A stretch of DNA of 64,000 bases from Ichthyosporea sp. XGB-2017a (lineage: Eukaryota; Opisthokonta; Ichthyosporea). This document shows positions 37,344 to 47,521 of the stretch, in pieces (position 1 is the stretch's first letter; each line of letters starts with the position of its first letter). Location of the stretch: NCBI GenBank assembly GCA_002811675.1, contig PDIM01010316.1:126153-190152 (forward strand), read 5' to 3'. Made by a program: the position numbers and the translations under genes. The notes beneath the pieces are model-generated. The model saw only the letters and a list, made by a program, of their open reading frames with translations, was not told the DNA's origin and made no database searches.

Positions 37344-39297
37344 ACTCAATATTCTAAATGGACAATTTTAGAGTTCTTTTCGGTTAGCAGTACAAAAAAA
37401 AAAGCAAGCAATAACATCCACGCGATTCATTAAGACTATCTCCTGACTTCATGCATCCCGTAAGCACACAACCTTTTCGCTTGAGAAACTCGGACGCCAC
37501 TGAAATATGAATGGTTGATTAAGATGTGTAGGTGGAATATAACAGGGTGGATTGAAGAGGGTGAAGGGATGTCGAGAACAGCGGGATCCCGGGAATTGGT
37601 GCTTATTTACTGCTGTGGAAAGGAAGGATCTAAGTACGTAATCTACAGTACGATATGAAGTGTTGTGAAACAATGCAAAGAAAGGCAAGGGAAGGGACTG
37701 GTGGACCTTATCTTGACCCTACACTTCCCAACGGGAGACAAAGCTTGCAACTGACAAGTGACAAGGCGGGGGGGGGCGAGGAAGAAAGGCAGGTACTACA
37801 TACAGCTCTTAGCTACATATCCCCTTCCCCTATGCTAAGGAGCTGGAGAACTAATATAAATAATAGTCCATGTAGGGTAGTCCATGTAGGGTTACGTATG
37901 GGAGTGAAGATTGGCATTGGCTGGGCCTCGTGGACCATCAATAATTATTCATTTGACTTACAGAACAGAGGTGCCATGTGCCCAGAAATGGTCTTGTGTT
38001 GCTGTGAGCGAATAGCTTGAGCTGGATTTACTATGTGCGAGAGCAATAGTGAGGTGTGTAACCTGATTCAGAGGTCGCTGTTCCTGACTGGAAATGATAT
38101 TCAGTTTCTGTGACGTGATTCAAAGGAGCCTCGCAAACGCTTTGTTGTAAAAAGGAACAGTGTTAGGGACTTCTTTTTTTCAGCAAAGCCTTTGCATTGT
38201 TTCTCCTACAATCATTGCTGCTTTAAAGAGAGGTAAGTATTACTTTTAAGAGTTTTGTTAGCTGTGCACTTCGTATCTCCGTCATTGGATTTTGGCTTTA
38301 TATTTACGAATATTTAGCTAAAAAGTTCCTTTGAAGGTCAAAGAAAGTGCTAGAAAAGGGCGAAAGCCGGTTGAGTATAGTTGGACATTTGTCATCTGTC
38401 AGTTGACTCCTCGTCCTGGTAACTTGACGTAAATGTATTCTATTTTTTGTTATGCTGTGCATGAAACAAGGTTTTCTAATCCCATTTTTCATTTTTTTTT
38501 TTATTGTTGCCTACAGGTTTTACTGTTGGAGCCGTGAGGCTGAGACGCTGTGCTTGTAGATTGCAGTGAGCGATCCCGTAATTTTACTATTGCTGTCAGC
38601 GTCATGACAGATTAAAGGCCTGTTTGGGATGCTGACAACAATATGATGTAGTATTAACTGATTGGACACCCAATGAAAGAAAAAGTAAAAGGGATAGATG
38701 AAGTTATATCTAACTAAACTTATGTTAGTGTGTTTCGTCGCAAGTCGAGTCTGAGGCTGTCTGTGAACGCAGAAGAGAGAGTAGTTCTGGCAAAGGGACC
38801 TTTGAATACAAAGGTATACCTACAATTGTGGACAGTACAGCTGGTGCAGATTTTCCTTGCTTCCCCAATATTCCCCCGGGAATAATAATTGTGACAAAAT
38901 GTCAACAATAATCATTTACAGGACAGCTCTACATGCGACTGCATCGAGGATCGCATTTACTATAAATAGCAACTCGTTTGTAGAGCGGCCTGGTCCAGTC
39001 GACGTAATATCTCTATACTCTTTTCCATTGTAATGCGATAGTAATTGTGCAACACGATACAATGGGGGAATGATGACTGAGGAGTGGCTTCGCCCTTAAA
39101 CATAAATGGCCGACTCCTCCGACTTTCAAGTCTGGTTCACAGGACTACATAGTATGAAAAGGACAGGACTGTAGCAGATTATTGGTCTAGACTGATTATT
39201 CATCAGCTGCTCTGAGAGCGTAACGTAGAAATCGCGAAGGTTCATTTGGACTCGGAAAGAAATCAGCTGATATCAATAAAAAACAGAAGCCGAAAAA
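37344..39297. other. 1.95 kb intergenic region, PPR-like / apicortin
   Basis: No convincing gene. Two close motifs, TAGGGTA at 37873-37879 and TAGGGTTA at 37887-37894, lie in a short imperfect direct repeat (TCCATGTAGGGT). Both promoters must be within it. A GAGAGGTAAGTATT sequence near 38228 could be a donor of an untranslated exon for apicortin, but no cDNA is available. Confidence 0.45.
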
Positions 39298-39931
39298 ATG
39301 TCTGATAAGCCGAAAATCAATAGAAGGGCCAGTGATGTCACCTCTCGACTAACGGATGCGTCCAAATACACGGTATGTAGTGGAAACATGCTTTTGGAAA
39401 TAGGTTGAATAGTTTTGTGCGATACTAAAGCGATAAACAACTGTGGGTGTTTCATCTTAGGGAGCTCATAAGTCTAGGTTTGATGCCGATGGTCAAGGCC
39501 TCGGTAAAGCTGGGCGTGAAGAAATTGTGAATTATACAGGTAGTACTAGTAGCGCGAAAAGGAATTTCGAAGTGAAAAAAACAGAGATTGAAAAGCCTAA
39601 AAAGCCCGTTGTGCAAGGAAAACTCGGCGACGAGAAGTTTGGAACACAAGCAGAGAAGCCAATCTCCTTTACCTTATTTCGTAACCATGACAAGCATCAT
39701 GCAGGGGAAAAGATTATCTTGAAAAAAACATTCACTGGCATGGACAAACTATTAGCCGAAGCCACCAAGGTTGTAAAACTTCCAACAGGTGCTGTTATGA
39801 AGATCTATAAGCCTAACTGTAAATCTACCATCAAAAGTTTAGAAGATTTGGAAGATGGGGGTAAGTACCTTTGCTGCAGCGGAGAGAAACCTGCGCCCGC
39901 TGATAAGCTACCGACAGCATTCCTGAAATAG
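39298..39931 (+). CDS. Apicortin (partial p25-alpha/TPPP + doublecortin domain)
   Basis: Two exons, 39298-39372 and 39461-39931, with an 88-base intron, encode 181 residues. Residues about 16-47 hold the p25-alpha C-terminal signature: LTDASKYT, then across the intron GAHKSRFDADGQGLGKAGRE, with the Gly-rich GxGxGxxGR loop. Residues about 105-165 form a doublecortin domain (MDKLLAEATKVVKLPTGAV, then SLEDLEDGGKYLCCSGE). This two-domain order defines apicortin, a microtubule- and conoid-associated protein of Apicomplexa that is otherwise reported from placozoans, chytrids and a few other lineages. Both domains bind or bundle tubulin in their families, so a role on unusual or flagellar microtubules is likely. 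AATAAA is at 39972-39977. The gene is convergent with PRP38B. Confidence 0.9.
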
Positions 39932-40124
39932 ACATATTGTTGAACTATTCAGATCTTTTTCGAACGTGTGAAATAAACTGAAAAAACAGAAGGACAATGT
40001 TCCATTGCTGACCTGGTTAGCGACGCGTTGCCATTTCTGTTTTCTTTTATTTAGAAAGAAAAGCATCCACTAATTGATTATGGGTAAGTCAGCAGTTCGA
40101 TCTTCCCTTTTAGCTGTCATTTGA

Positions 40125-41086
40125 CTATCGCTCATAGTTGCGATCGCGTCTATACTCTTCTGACCGCCCTCTCCTGGAATCATGTGCTTGTGACGGGTAG
40201 CGTTCCGGGGATGAATAGCGATCTCGTGATCTATAACTCAGATGCTGATCATCATACCGTCGACTTTTATCTGTTCGGTATTGATCTTCATCTTCGTAAT
40301 AGTGCCTTTTTCTAGAATATGAAGGGTACCTCTCTCTAGATCTTTCCCTAGATCTTTCTCTGGGATCTTCTCGAGAAGGTCTTGATTTGTTGTGGTGAGA
40401 GCGGCCAGAAGCTTGATCATTTTTGAAGCCCGATCTTAGTAAACCAGCGGCAGACAGCTTTTCATTAATTTCTCTTTGCACAAGGACGGGTATCCGAGGA
40501 AGTACTGTATTGCAATATTTTGCTTCTGTCAGCAGCTGGATCATAAATCTGTTCATTGTTAAAGCTCGCCCCTTTGGGCCCCAATGTATTTTAATTTCCT
40601 CTTCATCATCCTTTATATACGGCTCAAATCTTGTCCATAAAGTTTTTGGATCTGTACAATATCTACAGTAGAGAAAACCAACAGCGCGAATATATGGTGA
40701 ATCGGGATGGGACAGCAAACCTCTAATTTGCTTTTCAGTCAACTTGAGGGTAAATAATTTGTACAGGAGGCAGAAGGCTGATGATGGTTGCGAAGTGTTT
40801 GGCAAATTTGGCTCTAATAAAGATAGAAATTAAACTTGTTAGGTTTTTGTTTTTTTCTCTAAAGTCCAACACAGAGCAATAAATAGCACTCACCTAAAAA
40901 GTCAACAGTGTTGTAAATCTCATCAATGACCTCGTGATATGTTTTAAGCTGAAACAAGTCCGTTTTGAAATACCTGCAGCTAATAATATTATTGTAAATA
41001 ATCGGGCTTAGATTCATTGTCTTTGTGTTTCCCCATAATGACACATGGTTCTTACCGCCTCTTCCTGGATTCCCACTCTGATCCAT
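40125..41086 (-). CDS. PRPF38B: PRP38B-like pre-mRNA splicing factor
   Basis: Two exons, 40894-41086 and 40125-40813, joined by an 80-base intron, give 293 residues. The N-terminal PRP38 domain is clear: SLWGNTKTMNLSPIIYNN, LKTYHEVIDEIY, then AFCLLYKLFTLKLTEKQI, SPYIRAVGFLYCRY and LPRIPV. The tail is Arg/Ser/Tyr-rich with RERSRERSRERY and many SR-like dipeptides. The STAFC-type wording and the loop before it fit PRP38B more than PRP38A. PRP38 proteins help activate the spliceosome. The GTAAG at about 41051-41055 inside exon 1 is read through, because the next residues continue the conserved motif. Confidence 0.9.
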
Positions 41087-42088
41087 TTCTTTGCCTAAAT
41101 ATATCCCTCACCTGTACACTCTTACAAATCCTACCTACAAGAAATTTTCACACGTGCACTACTCCACCACTCGGTCGCTCCAGCTTGGTCGTCATTCAGC
41201 TCGCTGTAACCTTACCCTGCTGCAGCATTCAAATTCCACACAGCAGCAGCTTTACAGTAACGAAATCAAAGGCAACACGCACAAGTCACAAGTACACAAC
41301 AAGAGTACACTTAGTACATGAGTACAGGGGTACCTTTGGCTAGAGAGGTAGAGCTGCTGCAAACCAACCCCAAGCAACGGCCCCGGCCCATGCATCATGC
41401 AGCAGCTATAGTGTAGCCAGGCCCTGCTCATGATGAATGATCACCTAACTCCTTGTGATCTCCCTGCACTTCCTAGCTCTCCCATAAATGGGCCTGTGCC
41501 TTTCGATCATCAGGGAGAATTCTATAAAATATGAAATTTATAATTGTAATTTATCCACCCCTAAACCCTCCTATCAATTTGCCTTGATCACACAGCTACT
41601 ATAGTACAATTTATTGTATAATATAAATTTGTAACTGGCGAGTGATAGTAATCCAACGAACCATTGAATCTCCCAAAACACCAACCCACTACTACCCGCA
41701 GTTAGAGAAGTAGATTACTAGACAGCTGTACAATAGCTAACAATTAATACTCCACTGGCCACGACCACGAGCACAACGCCCCACAACAACCACAAAGAAC
41801 ACTGACACAGCGGAGCCTCTGATCTCCAACCCAGCAAGGAACGAGGATTCTGAAGAGAGCGGTTGAGCAATGTGTAATAGGACATTCACAGCCGGAAAAC
41901 AATAAGTTAACAGATCTTTGTAATTTCTAAATCCAAAGAATATAGGGCTGATTCAACAATGATTTAAGATAGCTAAGCCCTGGATTTTGCTTCTCTTTTC
42001 GATGTTGTTTGTCTCTTGACCCTCGCGTTTGTCATAGCAATTTGCTTAGAACATAAAAAGGGAATATATATTGATTTGTAAATATAGC
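41087..42088. other. 1.0 kb divergent intergenic region, PRP38B / SAC-RhoGAP gene
   Basis: No gene seen. A CCCTAAACCCT motif lies at 41558-41568. The region is A+T-rich near the right-hand gene. Confidence 0.5.
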
Positions 42089-45000
42089 ATGGGTGAAGAA
42101 ATCGAACAATGCTTCCGAGTGCTCGTAAGCACGGACGGAAGCTCTGTATTTGTGGAAACAGCTTTGGCTGAAGAAGTCATTTTATTTGAACGTGGTAAAG
42201 CGTCAATTCTAAAAAAGGGTGAGGTAGTAAAGCCTCAATTGCTAACTTATAGTACATCTATTTTAGCTTACGGTATTGTTGGGGTAGTCTCTACTCCCAC
42301 TGACGATTTTTTGGCTATAATTACGGATTGCGAGCTGGTTGGTAAATTGCCCGGAGGAGAGGTTTTTCGAATAACAGGTATGGAGTTTATTTCTATCAAG
42401 CGTCATGAGAAAAAAGAGTCGTCCATGTCCAACCAAAAGCAAAAGAAAAAGGATACTTTTCATTATATTGTGGGATTAAAAAAGCTCTTCTGTAAGCAGG
42501 GAACGACCTTTTTTGCAATGGGTTATGATTTGACAACCCCATTGGGCATGCAAGAGCGTTGTAATAGTAGTGATAGTAATGATGGCCACATTAGTATGAA
42601 TTTTGCTTGGAATAGAGTGATGGCAGATGTGTTTTGTAAAATATGTTCACCGCTACCGATGAGCTTTCTTGTTCCGGTCATCCGGGGCCACTTTGATTGC
42701 AAAAAGATTGGCATGACACGGGAGGGTGAGTCCGTGTGGTTAGCCTTGCTCTCTCGAACTTCGAGTGTGCGACCGGGTGGCTCTGTTCATGGGATTGATG
42801 ACAAAGGATACTGCGCAAGCTACGTCGAGACTGAGCAGATTTGTTTTTCTAACTCAAGGAAAACTTCGTATTTGCAAGTGCGAGCATCCGTGCCTGTATT
42901 TTGGGACCGTTCTGAAGGCTATCATTCTGAAAGGGCCCCCCGAGTAAAGTTGTCTCGTGGATTTGAAGCGACGGCCCCTGCGTTTGAAAACCACTTTCGA
43001 AAGTTGCGAGATTCGTACAAGCAGGTACTGGTTGTGAATTTGTTGGGAACTAAGGGGGACGAAGAAATACTCACGGAAGCTTTCTCTAGTCATTTGATTA
43101 ACATTTATAAAAACCTTAAGGTGGACCACATTACTTTTGATTTTAATCGCCACTGCAAGGGAGGGAAATTTGATCAAATTAGCAATCTTACTGATTTAAT
43201 TGAAAACTCGCCAAGCTTTTCTGAGTATCTATCATTTTTTGTAGACAAGGGAACAGCTGCATCCGCCAGTGGTAAGCCTCTATATCAAAAGGGGGTGATT
43301 AGGACCAGTTGCTTGGACTGTCTTAATAGGACGAATTTGGTGCAATCAGCAGTGGGTACCAAAGTGCTACACGGGCAACTAAATGCACTTGGGGTTGATG
43401 ACACTCAAACAAGGCTTAAAGCGCTTGAAGTCTCTAAAGATTTTTGTAATGAAAGTGGTATGTGTATTGGCTTATGCTTTGGGGGGAGCAAGCCAATTAT
43501 AGCGGAGTTCAATAAGGAAGGGAAAGCCACCGTGGCTACCAGAGTTGATTGGACAATGAAGAGCCTTCGTTTGAAAAGCAGTAGCAAAGCGAACAAACGC
43601 GAAGAGTTTGGCAACTTGGTGTTGCAAAATGAACTTCTTTTGACTAATCGGCCATCGTTAAACAAAGTTGATGATATTGTGGAACGTTACCTTCTTGAGC
43701 AGATGCCGAATTATGTCGAATGGAAAAAATTGCGAATATATCTTGGGACCTGGAACGTGAATAGGGGCAACTACTCTGGGGTTGTTCCGTTGCTCGATAC
43801 GATGAAGTATAGGGCTGGAGAGTCTCCCATCGATATGTACATTGTTGGGCTGCAAGATTTAAAGTACGATACGATTGTAGAAAGGGATCAACTGAATAGT
43901 TTTCTTGACCGAAAGGACAATTACAACCTAATACAAAGAGCCATTTCATCAGAATATGCGTTACTTTTAACTGAGCAGATAGCGTCTGTGTGTATATATG
44001 TCTATGTTAGAAACTCCCTGTTGGCAAATATTACAGATGTGCGCATCGATAGTTGTAAAGTGGGAAAAAACCATTGGTCATCGAACAAGGGTGCGGTTGG
44101 GGTGCGCATGAAAATGTTTGATTCCTCCTTTTGCTTTATTTCAGCGTATTTGACAACTGGTAAGGTGAATCTCTCTAGTCGAAATGAAGACTATGAAGAA
44201 ATTTTGAAAGCGATGAATTTTGGCAAATTTGGAACTGTTCTTGATCATGATTCTATCTTCTGGATGGGTGATCTCAATTATCGATTGGATATGAGTGTAA
44301 AAGACACCCAAGTCTTGATGAACAAGCGAGACTGGGCCGGTTTATTGGAACATGACCAATTGAAAAAGATGCAAAGTGCTGGAACTGTTTTTGCGGGGTT
44401 TAAGGAACAGAAAATTAACTTTGCGCCAACGTCAAAATATCAGCCATTTACTGACAATTATGAACTCGGGGAGCGACCCCCTGCGTACACAGACAGGATC
44501 TTGTACAACAGTGGAGATACAGAGCCAATAAGCTACTGTCGAGCAGAATTGGCTCAGTCGAATCACAAGCCAGTAATGGCCCAATTTGTAGTTAATGTGA
44601 AGAGGTTCGATAGTGTTAAGAGAGGGGGGGTAGTCAAAGATGCCCTTGAAAAGGCCAGTTTCCAGTCAACTGCTCAAAAATTTGGCAAATTGTATAAAAT
44701 GAAACAATCCAAAGAAGGGGATGCACAAAAAGACAGTGACACTGGCTCCGTTCTTTCTAATAATTCTAAAGCTACTTTCCCTTTTTTAGGACTGCCCCCA
44801 ACTGTTCAAAAATACACTGGCATGGAAGAAGTGGGCACCAAGTTTATTAAACGAACTGCTACAAAAACTGTGCGCAGTCACTCAATGACAGAAGGTTTGA
44901 AACCTAATGGTAGCCCGTCTCTGGACCAGGCTAAAGAAAATTCAATGCAGAACGACCTGTCGTATCTTGGGTCACCTCTTACAGCGGAAGATTGCGTCAA

Positions 45001-46171
45001 ACTAGATCTTGATTTCTTTAAGAATTGCATAGATGCTATCGAATTTAGAAACCTCAACAAAGAGGGTATATATAGAGTAGCTGGGTCGACAAAAGCTGCA
45101 AATGCTTTTCTTGCCAACTATGTAGAAAACAGCAACTCTATTGATTGGTATGATAGTGAGGCATATGGTACGCATCTTTTGACGACCGTCATGAAGCGGG
45201 CTTTGAAAGTTCTTCCCCATCCTCTGCTAACATTTGCGATGTATGACGACTGGATTTCGCTAGCCAAGTTTGAAGAGGAAGCGGAAGAAAAGCTTCAGTT
45301 TGCGAAAAACAAACTCTTGTCACTTCCTGTCAAGAATCAGGCGTTGCTTAAGATTTTATTTTTGCATTTGAACCGGGTATCATCCATGAGCAATATCAAC
45401 CTCATGACTGGCAAAAGCCTGGGAACAGTATTTGGGCCCACCCTGTTGAGACCTTTAGAAGAAACTATTGATGTATTGAAAAATCTTGAGTACCGAAATG
45501 CAATTGTAGAGTTCTTCATCATGAATGCGCCGCTTATTTTTGAAAAGCGGGAAACGCTGGGTGAGAAAATACCAAAAGCTGAATCTGTGGAGGTGATTAA
45601 ACAAAAATACCATGATGAGGACATTGATTTAAGCTTTTACGAAAATTGCATTGAAGCAATCGAACAAAGAGGTTTGGATGTCAAAGGAATTTATAGGATA
45701 ACAAGTCAGGCATCGCATGCGGCGTCTTTGCTCGATTTGCATGTCAGCCATTCCCATTTGGTTGACTGGAATGACAAAGACCGATGGAAGACAGAGACAC
45801 TTACAACAGCTCTTACTAAAAGACTCAAAAGCCTTCCAGAACCTTTGCTGACGTTTTCGCTGTACGATACATGGGTAGAAATTTCTGCAATACCTGAAAA
45901 CTTGTTGCAAAAAAAACTGGACTGCACACGTGACGCTATACTAAAGCTGTCTCGAACGCGTCAACATGTTCTCCAACTCGTTACCAAGCATTTGCAGAGA
46001 GTATCAGATGATTGCCACCAGAACCAGATGACCACCATGAACCTTGGAATTGTATTTGGTCCTACCTTACTGTCTCCGAAAATTGAAAATGCCCAAAGCT
46101 TCGGGGATATAGATTTGCGCAATGGAATGATAACCTTTCTTATAGAAAATGCGGATTCGTTGTTTCAGTAG
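42089..46171 (+). CDS. SAC + inositol 5-phosphatase + two RhoGAP domains (synaptojanin-like fusion)
   Basis: A single-exon gene of 1,360 residues. Order: SAC domain (about 60-490) with the CX5R motif as C408-LDCLN-R414; a linker; 5-phosphatase domain (about 545-840) with LGTWNVNRG, VGLQD, FWMGDLNYRL, RPPAYTDRILYN and SNHKPV; a basic linker; RhoGAP 1 (about 970-1155) with GIYRVAGS; and RhoGAP 2 (about 1180-1360) with GIYRITSQ. SAC plus 5-phosphatase is the synaptojanin core, acting on phosphoinositides in endocytosis. RhoGAPs switch off Rho-family GTPases via an Arg finger, present in both copies. Synaptojanins normally carry an RRM and Pro-rich tail instead, and OCRL carries 5-phosphatase plus one RhoGAP without SAC. 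Odd residues: D590 for Glu in VGLQE, N825 for Asp in SDH, and N413 for Asp in CxDCLDR. The ATG at 42089 is the first in frame. AATAAA is at 46203. Confidence 0.92.
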   Translation: MGEEIEQCFRVLVSTDGSSVFVETALAEEVILFERGKASILKKGEVVKPQLLTYSTSILAYGIVGVVSTPTDDFLAIITDCELVGKLPGGEVFRITGMEFISIKRHEKKESSMSNQKQKKKDTFHYIVGLKKLFCKQGTTFFAMGYDLTTPLGMQERCNSSDSNDGHISMNFAWNRVMADVFCKICSPLPMSFLVPVIRGHFDCKKIGMTREGESVWLALLSRTSSVRPGGSVHGIDDKGYCASYVETEQICFSNSRKTSYLQVRASVPVFWDRSEGYHSERAPRVKLSRGFEATAPAFENHFRKLRDSYKQVLVVNLLGTKGDEEILTEAFSSHLINIYKNLKVDHITFDFNRHCKGGKFDQISNLTDLIENSPSFSEYLSFFVDKGTAASASGKPLYQKGVIRTSCLDCLNRTNLVQSAVGTKVLHGQLNALGVDDTQTRLKALEVSKDFCNESGMCIGLCFGGSKPIIAEFNKEGKATVATRVDWTMKSLRLKSSSKANKREEFGNLVLQNELLLTNRPSLNKVDDIVERYLLEQMPNYVEWKKLRIYLGTWNVNRGNYSGVVPLLDTMKYRAGESPIDMYIVGLQDLKYDTIVERDQLNSFLDRKDNYNLIQRAISSEYALLLTEQIASVCIYVYVRNSLLANITDVRIDSCKVGKNHWSSNKGAVGVRMKMFDSSFCFISAYLTTGKVNLSSRNEDYEEILKAMNFGKFGTVLDHDSIFWMGDLNYRLDMSVKDTQVLMNKRDWAGLLEHDQLKKMQSAGTVFAGFKEQKINFAPTSKYQPFTDNYELGERPPAYTDRILYNSGDTEPISYCRAELAQSNHKPVMAQFVVNVKRFDSVKRGGVVKDALEKASFQSTAQKFGKLYKMKQSKEGDAQKDSDTGSVLSNNSKATFPFLGLPPTVQKYTGMEEVGTKFIKRTATKTVRSHSMTEGLKPNGSPSLDQAKENSMQNDLSYLGSPLTAEDCVKLDLDFFKNCIDAIEFRNLNKEGIYRVAGSTKAANAFLANYVENSNSIDWYDSEAYGTHLLTTVMKRALKVLPHPLLTFAMYDDWISLAKFEEEAEEKLQFAKNKLLSLPVKNQALLKILFLHLNRVSSMSNINLMTGKSLGTVFGPTLLRPLEETIDVLKNLEYRNAIVEFFIMNAPLIFEKRETLGEKIPKAESVEVIKQKYHDEDIDLSFYENCIEAIEQRGLDVKGIYRITSQASHAASLLDLHVSHSHLVDWNDKDRWKTETLTTALTKRLKSLPEPLLTFSLYDTWVEISAIPENLLQKKLDCTRDAILKLSRTRQHVLQLVTKHLQRVSDDCHQNQMTTMNLGIVFGPTLLSPKIENAQSFGDIDLRNGMITFLIENADSLFQ

Positions 46172-46322
46172 ACGGCAGAAAGAGAACGATTCTTTTATTC
46201 ATAATAAACAAAATTTAGATTTACAGGCAGGAGGCAATCATTATATACAAGAGGGATTGCGTTCAACGCAAGACAGTTATTAGTTAGTGGTAGTAATATT
46301 ACAAGGCTTTCTTTGTTTCAAA

Positions 46323-46916
46323 TTAGTCAATAACTAGAGGGTTCTCTCTAGATGAGCCCGCTAGCTCGTGTGCTTTGTCATCACAGGCGGATTCCTCGAC
46401 AAGAGTATTCGTGCCCACATCAGAAACCTTGCAGCAACGTAACTTATTCGCTAAAATTTCGGGATCTTCAAAAGACGCAGGCTCAAAAACGGATTGTTCA
46501 ATAGCGGAAATATCAAGCTCTGGAACAAGTGGAGAACCAGGCATCATAATATGTTTTGGGGATGGAAGGCTCCTCAATCTGGCTTTAAGTTTTTCAAGAG
46601 ATCCTGGAAGTTTTTCTTTTTCATATTTTTTAGACACCGCCTCTGAATCACCACCACTCTTTACAGCCTGCTCATATCCATGCAATCGCATATATATAGA
46701 ACGAGTCATTTTCACACTAGGCGGTGTCTCCGCCCGCTCTGGTTGCTTCTCAACCTCTGCTCCTCGATTCTTAAATTTTGGTCGTACAACGCCGTTTGGC
46801 AAATATGGCGCTACAGGTGGGGGAATATCTGTCATGTCTGGAAGACCCATTGCCCTCTCCACAAAAGGACGCTTCTTTCCACCAGAAGACAATCCTGTAG
46901 ATGATGCAGCTGCCAT
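46323..46916 (-). CDS. Unknown protein of 197 residues, Pro- and Ser-rich
   Basis: A single-exon open frame from the ATG at 46916. I do not recognise a family. Visible features are a basic Ser/Gly start (about 1-20), a Pro-rich patch IPPPVAPYLPNG near residue 37, a run TPPSVKMTRSIYMRLHGYEQ near the middle, a basic helix-like segment LEKLKARLRSLPSPK, and an acidic C-terminal third. No signal peptide, membrane span or Cys motif is present. It looks largely disordered and soluble, with SP/TP sites for proline-directed kinases. It is convergent with the SAC-RhoGAP gene (151 bases between stops) and divergent from RPN2 (605 bases), which fits a real gene slot in this alternating layout. Coding status is plausible, not proven. 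Confidence 0.5.
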   Translation of the reverse strand: MAAASSTGLSSGGKKRPFVERAMGLPDMTDIPPPVAPYLPNGVVRPKFKNRGAEVEKQPERAETPPSVKMTRSIYMRLHGYEQAVKSGGDSEAVSKKYEKEKLPGSLEKLKARLRSLPSPKHIMMPGSPLVPELDISAIEQSVFEPASFEDPEILANKLRCCKVSDVGTNTLVEESACDDKAHELAGSSRENPLVID

Positions 46917-47120
46917 TTTACAGCTCAACAAGATGACTATTTGCTATTGATTTTACAATGCAGCACAGTACACACACATGAACACTTCAGACACACACCA
47001 AAGCAGAACTGGATTCCAGCCTGGATCCCCATGCAGTGGCCAAATCCAAGTCCAAGACGGGAAGGAAGGAAGGAAAGAAGGAATTAGGAGCTGGACAGCC
47101 TGGACTGGACTGCATTCTTC

Positions 47121-47166
47121 GCGCCCTCTCCCTCTCTCGCCCTCTCCCTCTCTCTCCCTCCCCCTA
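47121..47166. repeat. CT-rich low-complexity tract
   Basis: Pyrimidine tract of CCCTCTC-type units between the divergent genes. Confidence 0.75.
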
Positions 47167-47439
47167 ATCCCTCCGGTCCAAGGGATCATGATTTGATCGA
47201 GGGATTGATCAGCTGGCCCAGTGAATATCCCATCCCACACATAACCCTTCCCTCTACAGATAGTTGATTGGCTTTGGTTGTTTGTTTTGGTTTGGTTATG
47301 TTTGTTTTGTAGCTGGCCCTCGCTCCCTTTCCATTCCCAGTCAGTCAGTCGCCCCTGGCCCCCTCTCTTCCCCTCCACTCTAGAGCCACCAAGAGACGGA
47401 AAGGAAAGGATTACTAGAGACAAGCAAGAGAACACTGCC

Positions 47440-47457
47440 AGACAGACAGACAGACAG

Positions 47458-47488
<31 letters not shown>
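47440..47488. repeat. (GACA)n followed by (GT)n microsatellite
   Basis: Five GACA units pass into about 13 GT units. The tract lies in the leader or core promoter of RPN2. Confidence 0.9.
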
Positions 47489-47489
<1 letters not shown>

Positions 47490-47521
47490 CATCCATCTGG
47501 AAGTCGTGTGTTTATTCTACA

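Larger units (their letters stand above)
46917..47521. other. Divergent intergenic region with microsatellites, unknown gene / RPN2
   Basis: Contains a CT-rich stretch at about 47121-47166 and a (GACA)n-(GT)n compound repeat at 47440-47488, just 33 bases before the RPN2 ATG. No gene is seen. Confidence 0.6.

Noticed and set aside
37655-38020. 121-codon plus frame between PPR-like and apicortin genes
   Set aside because: Low-complexity composition without any motif, and the region reads like intergenic DNA. A 5' untranslated exon for apicortin is possible but cannot be shown.
41046-41062. GTAAG inside PRP38B exon 1 as a splice donor
   Set aside because: Reading through gives SLWGNTKTMNL, which is the conserved PRP38 motif, so the sequence is coding.
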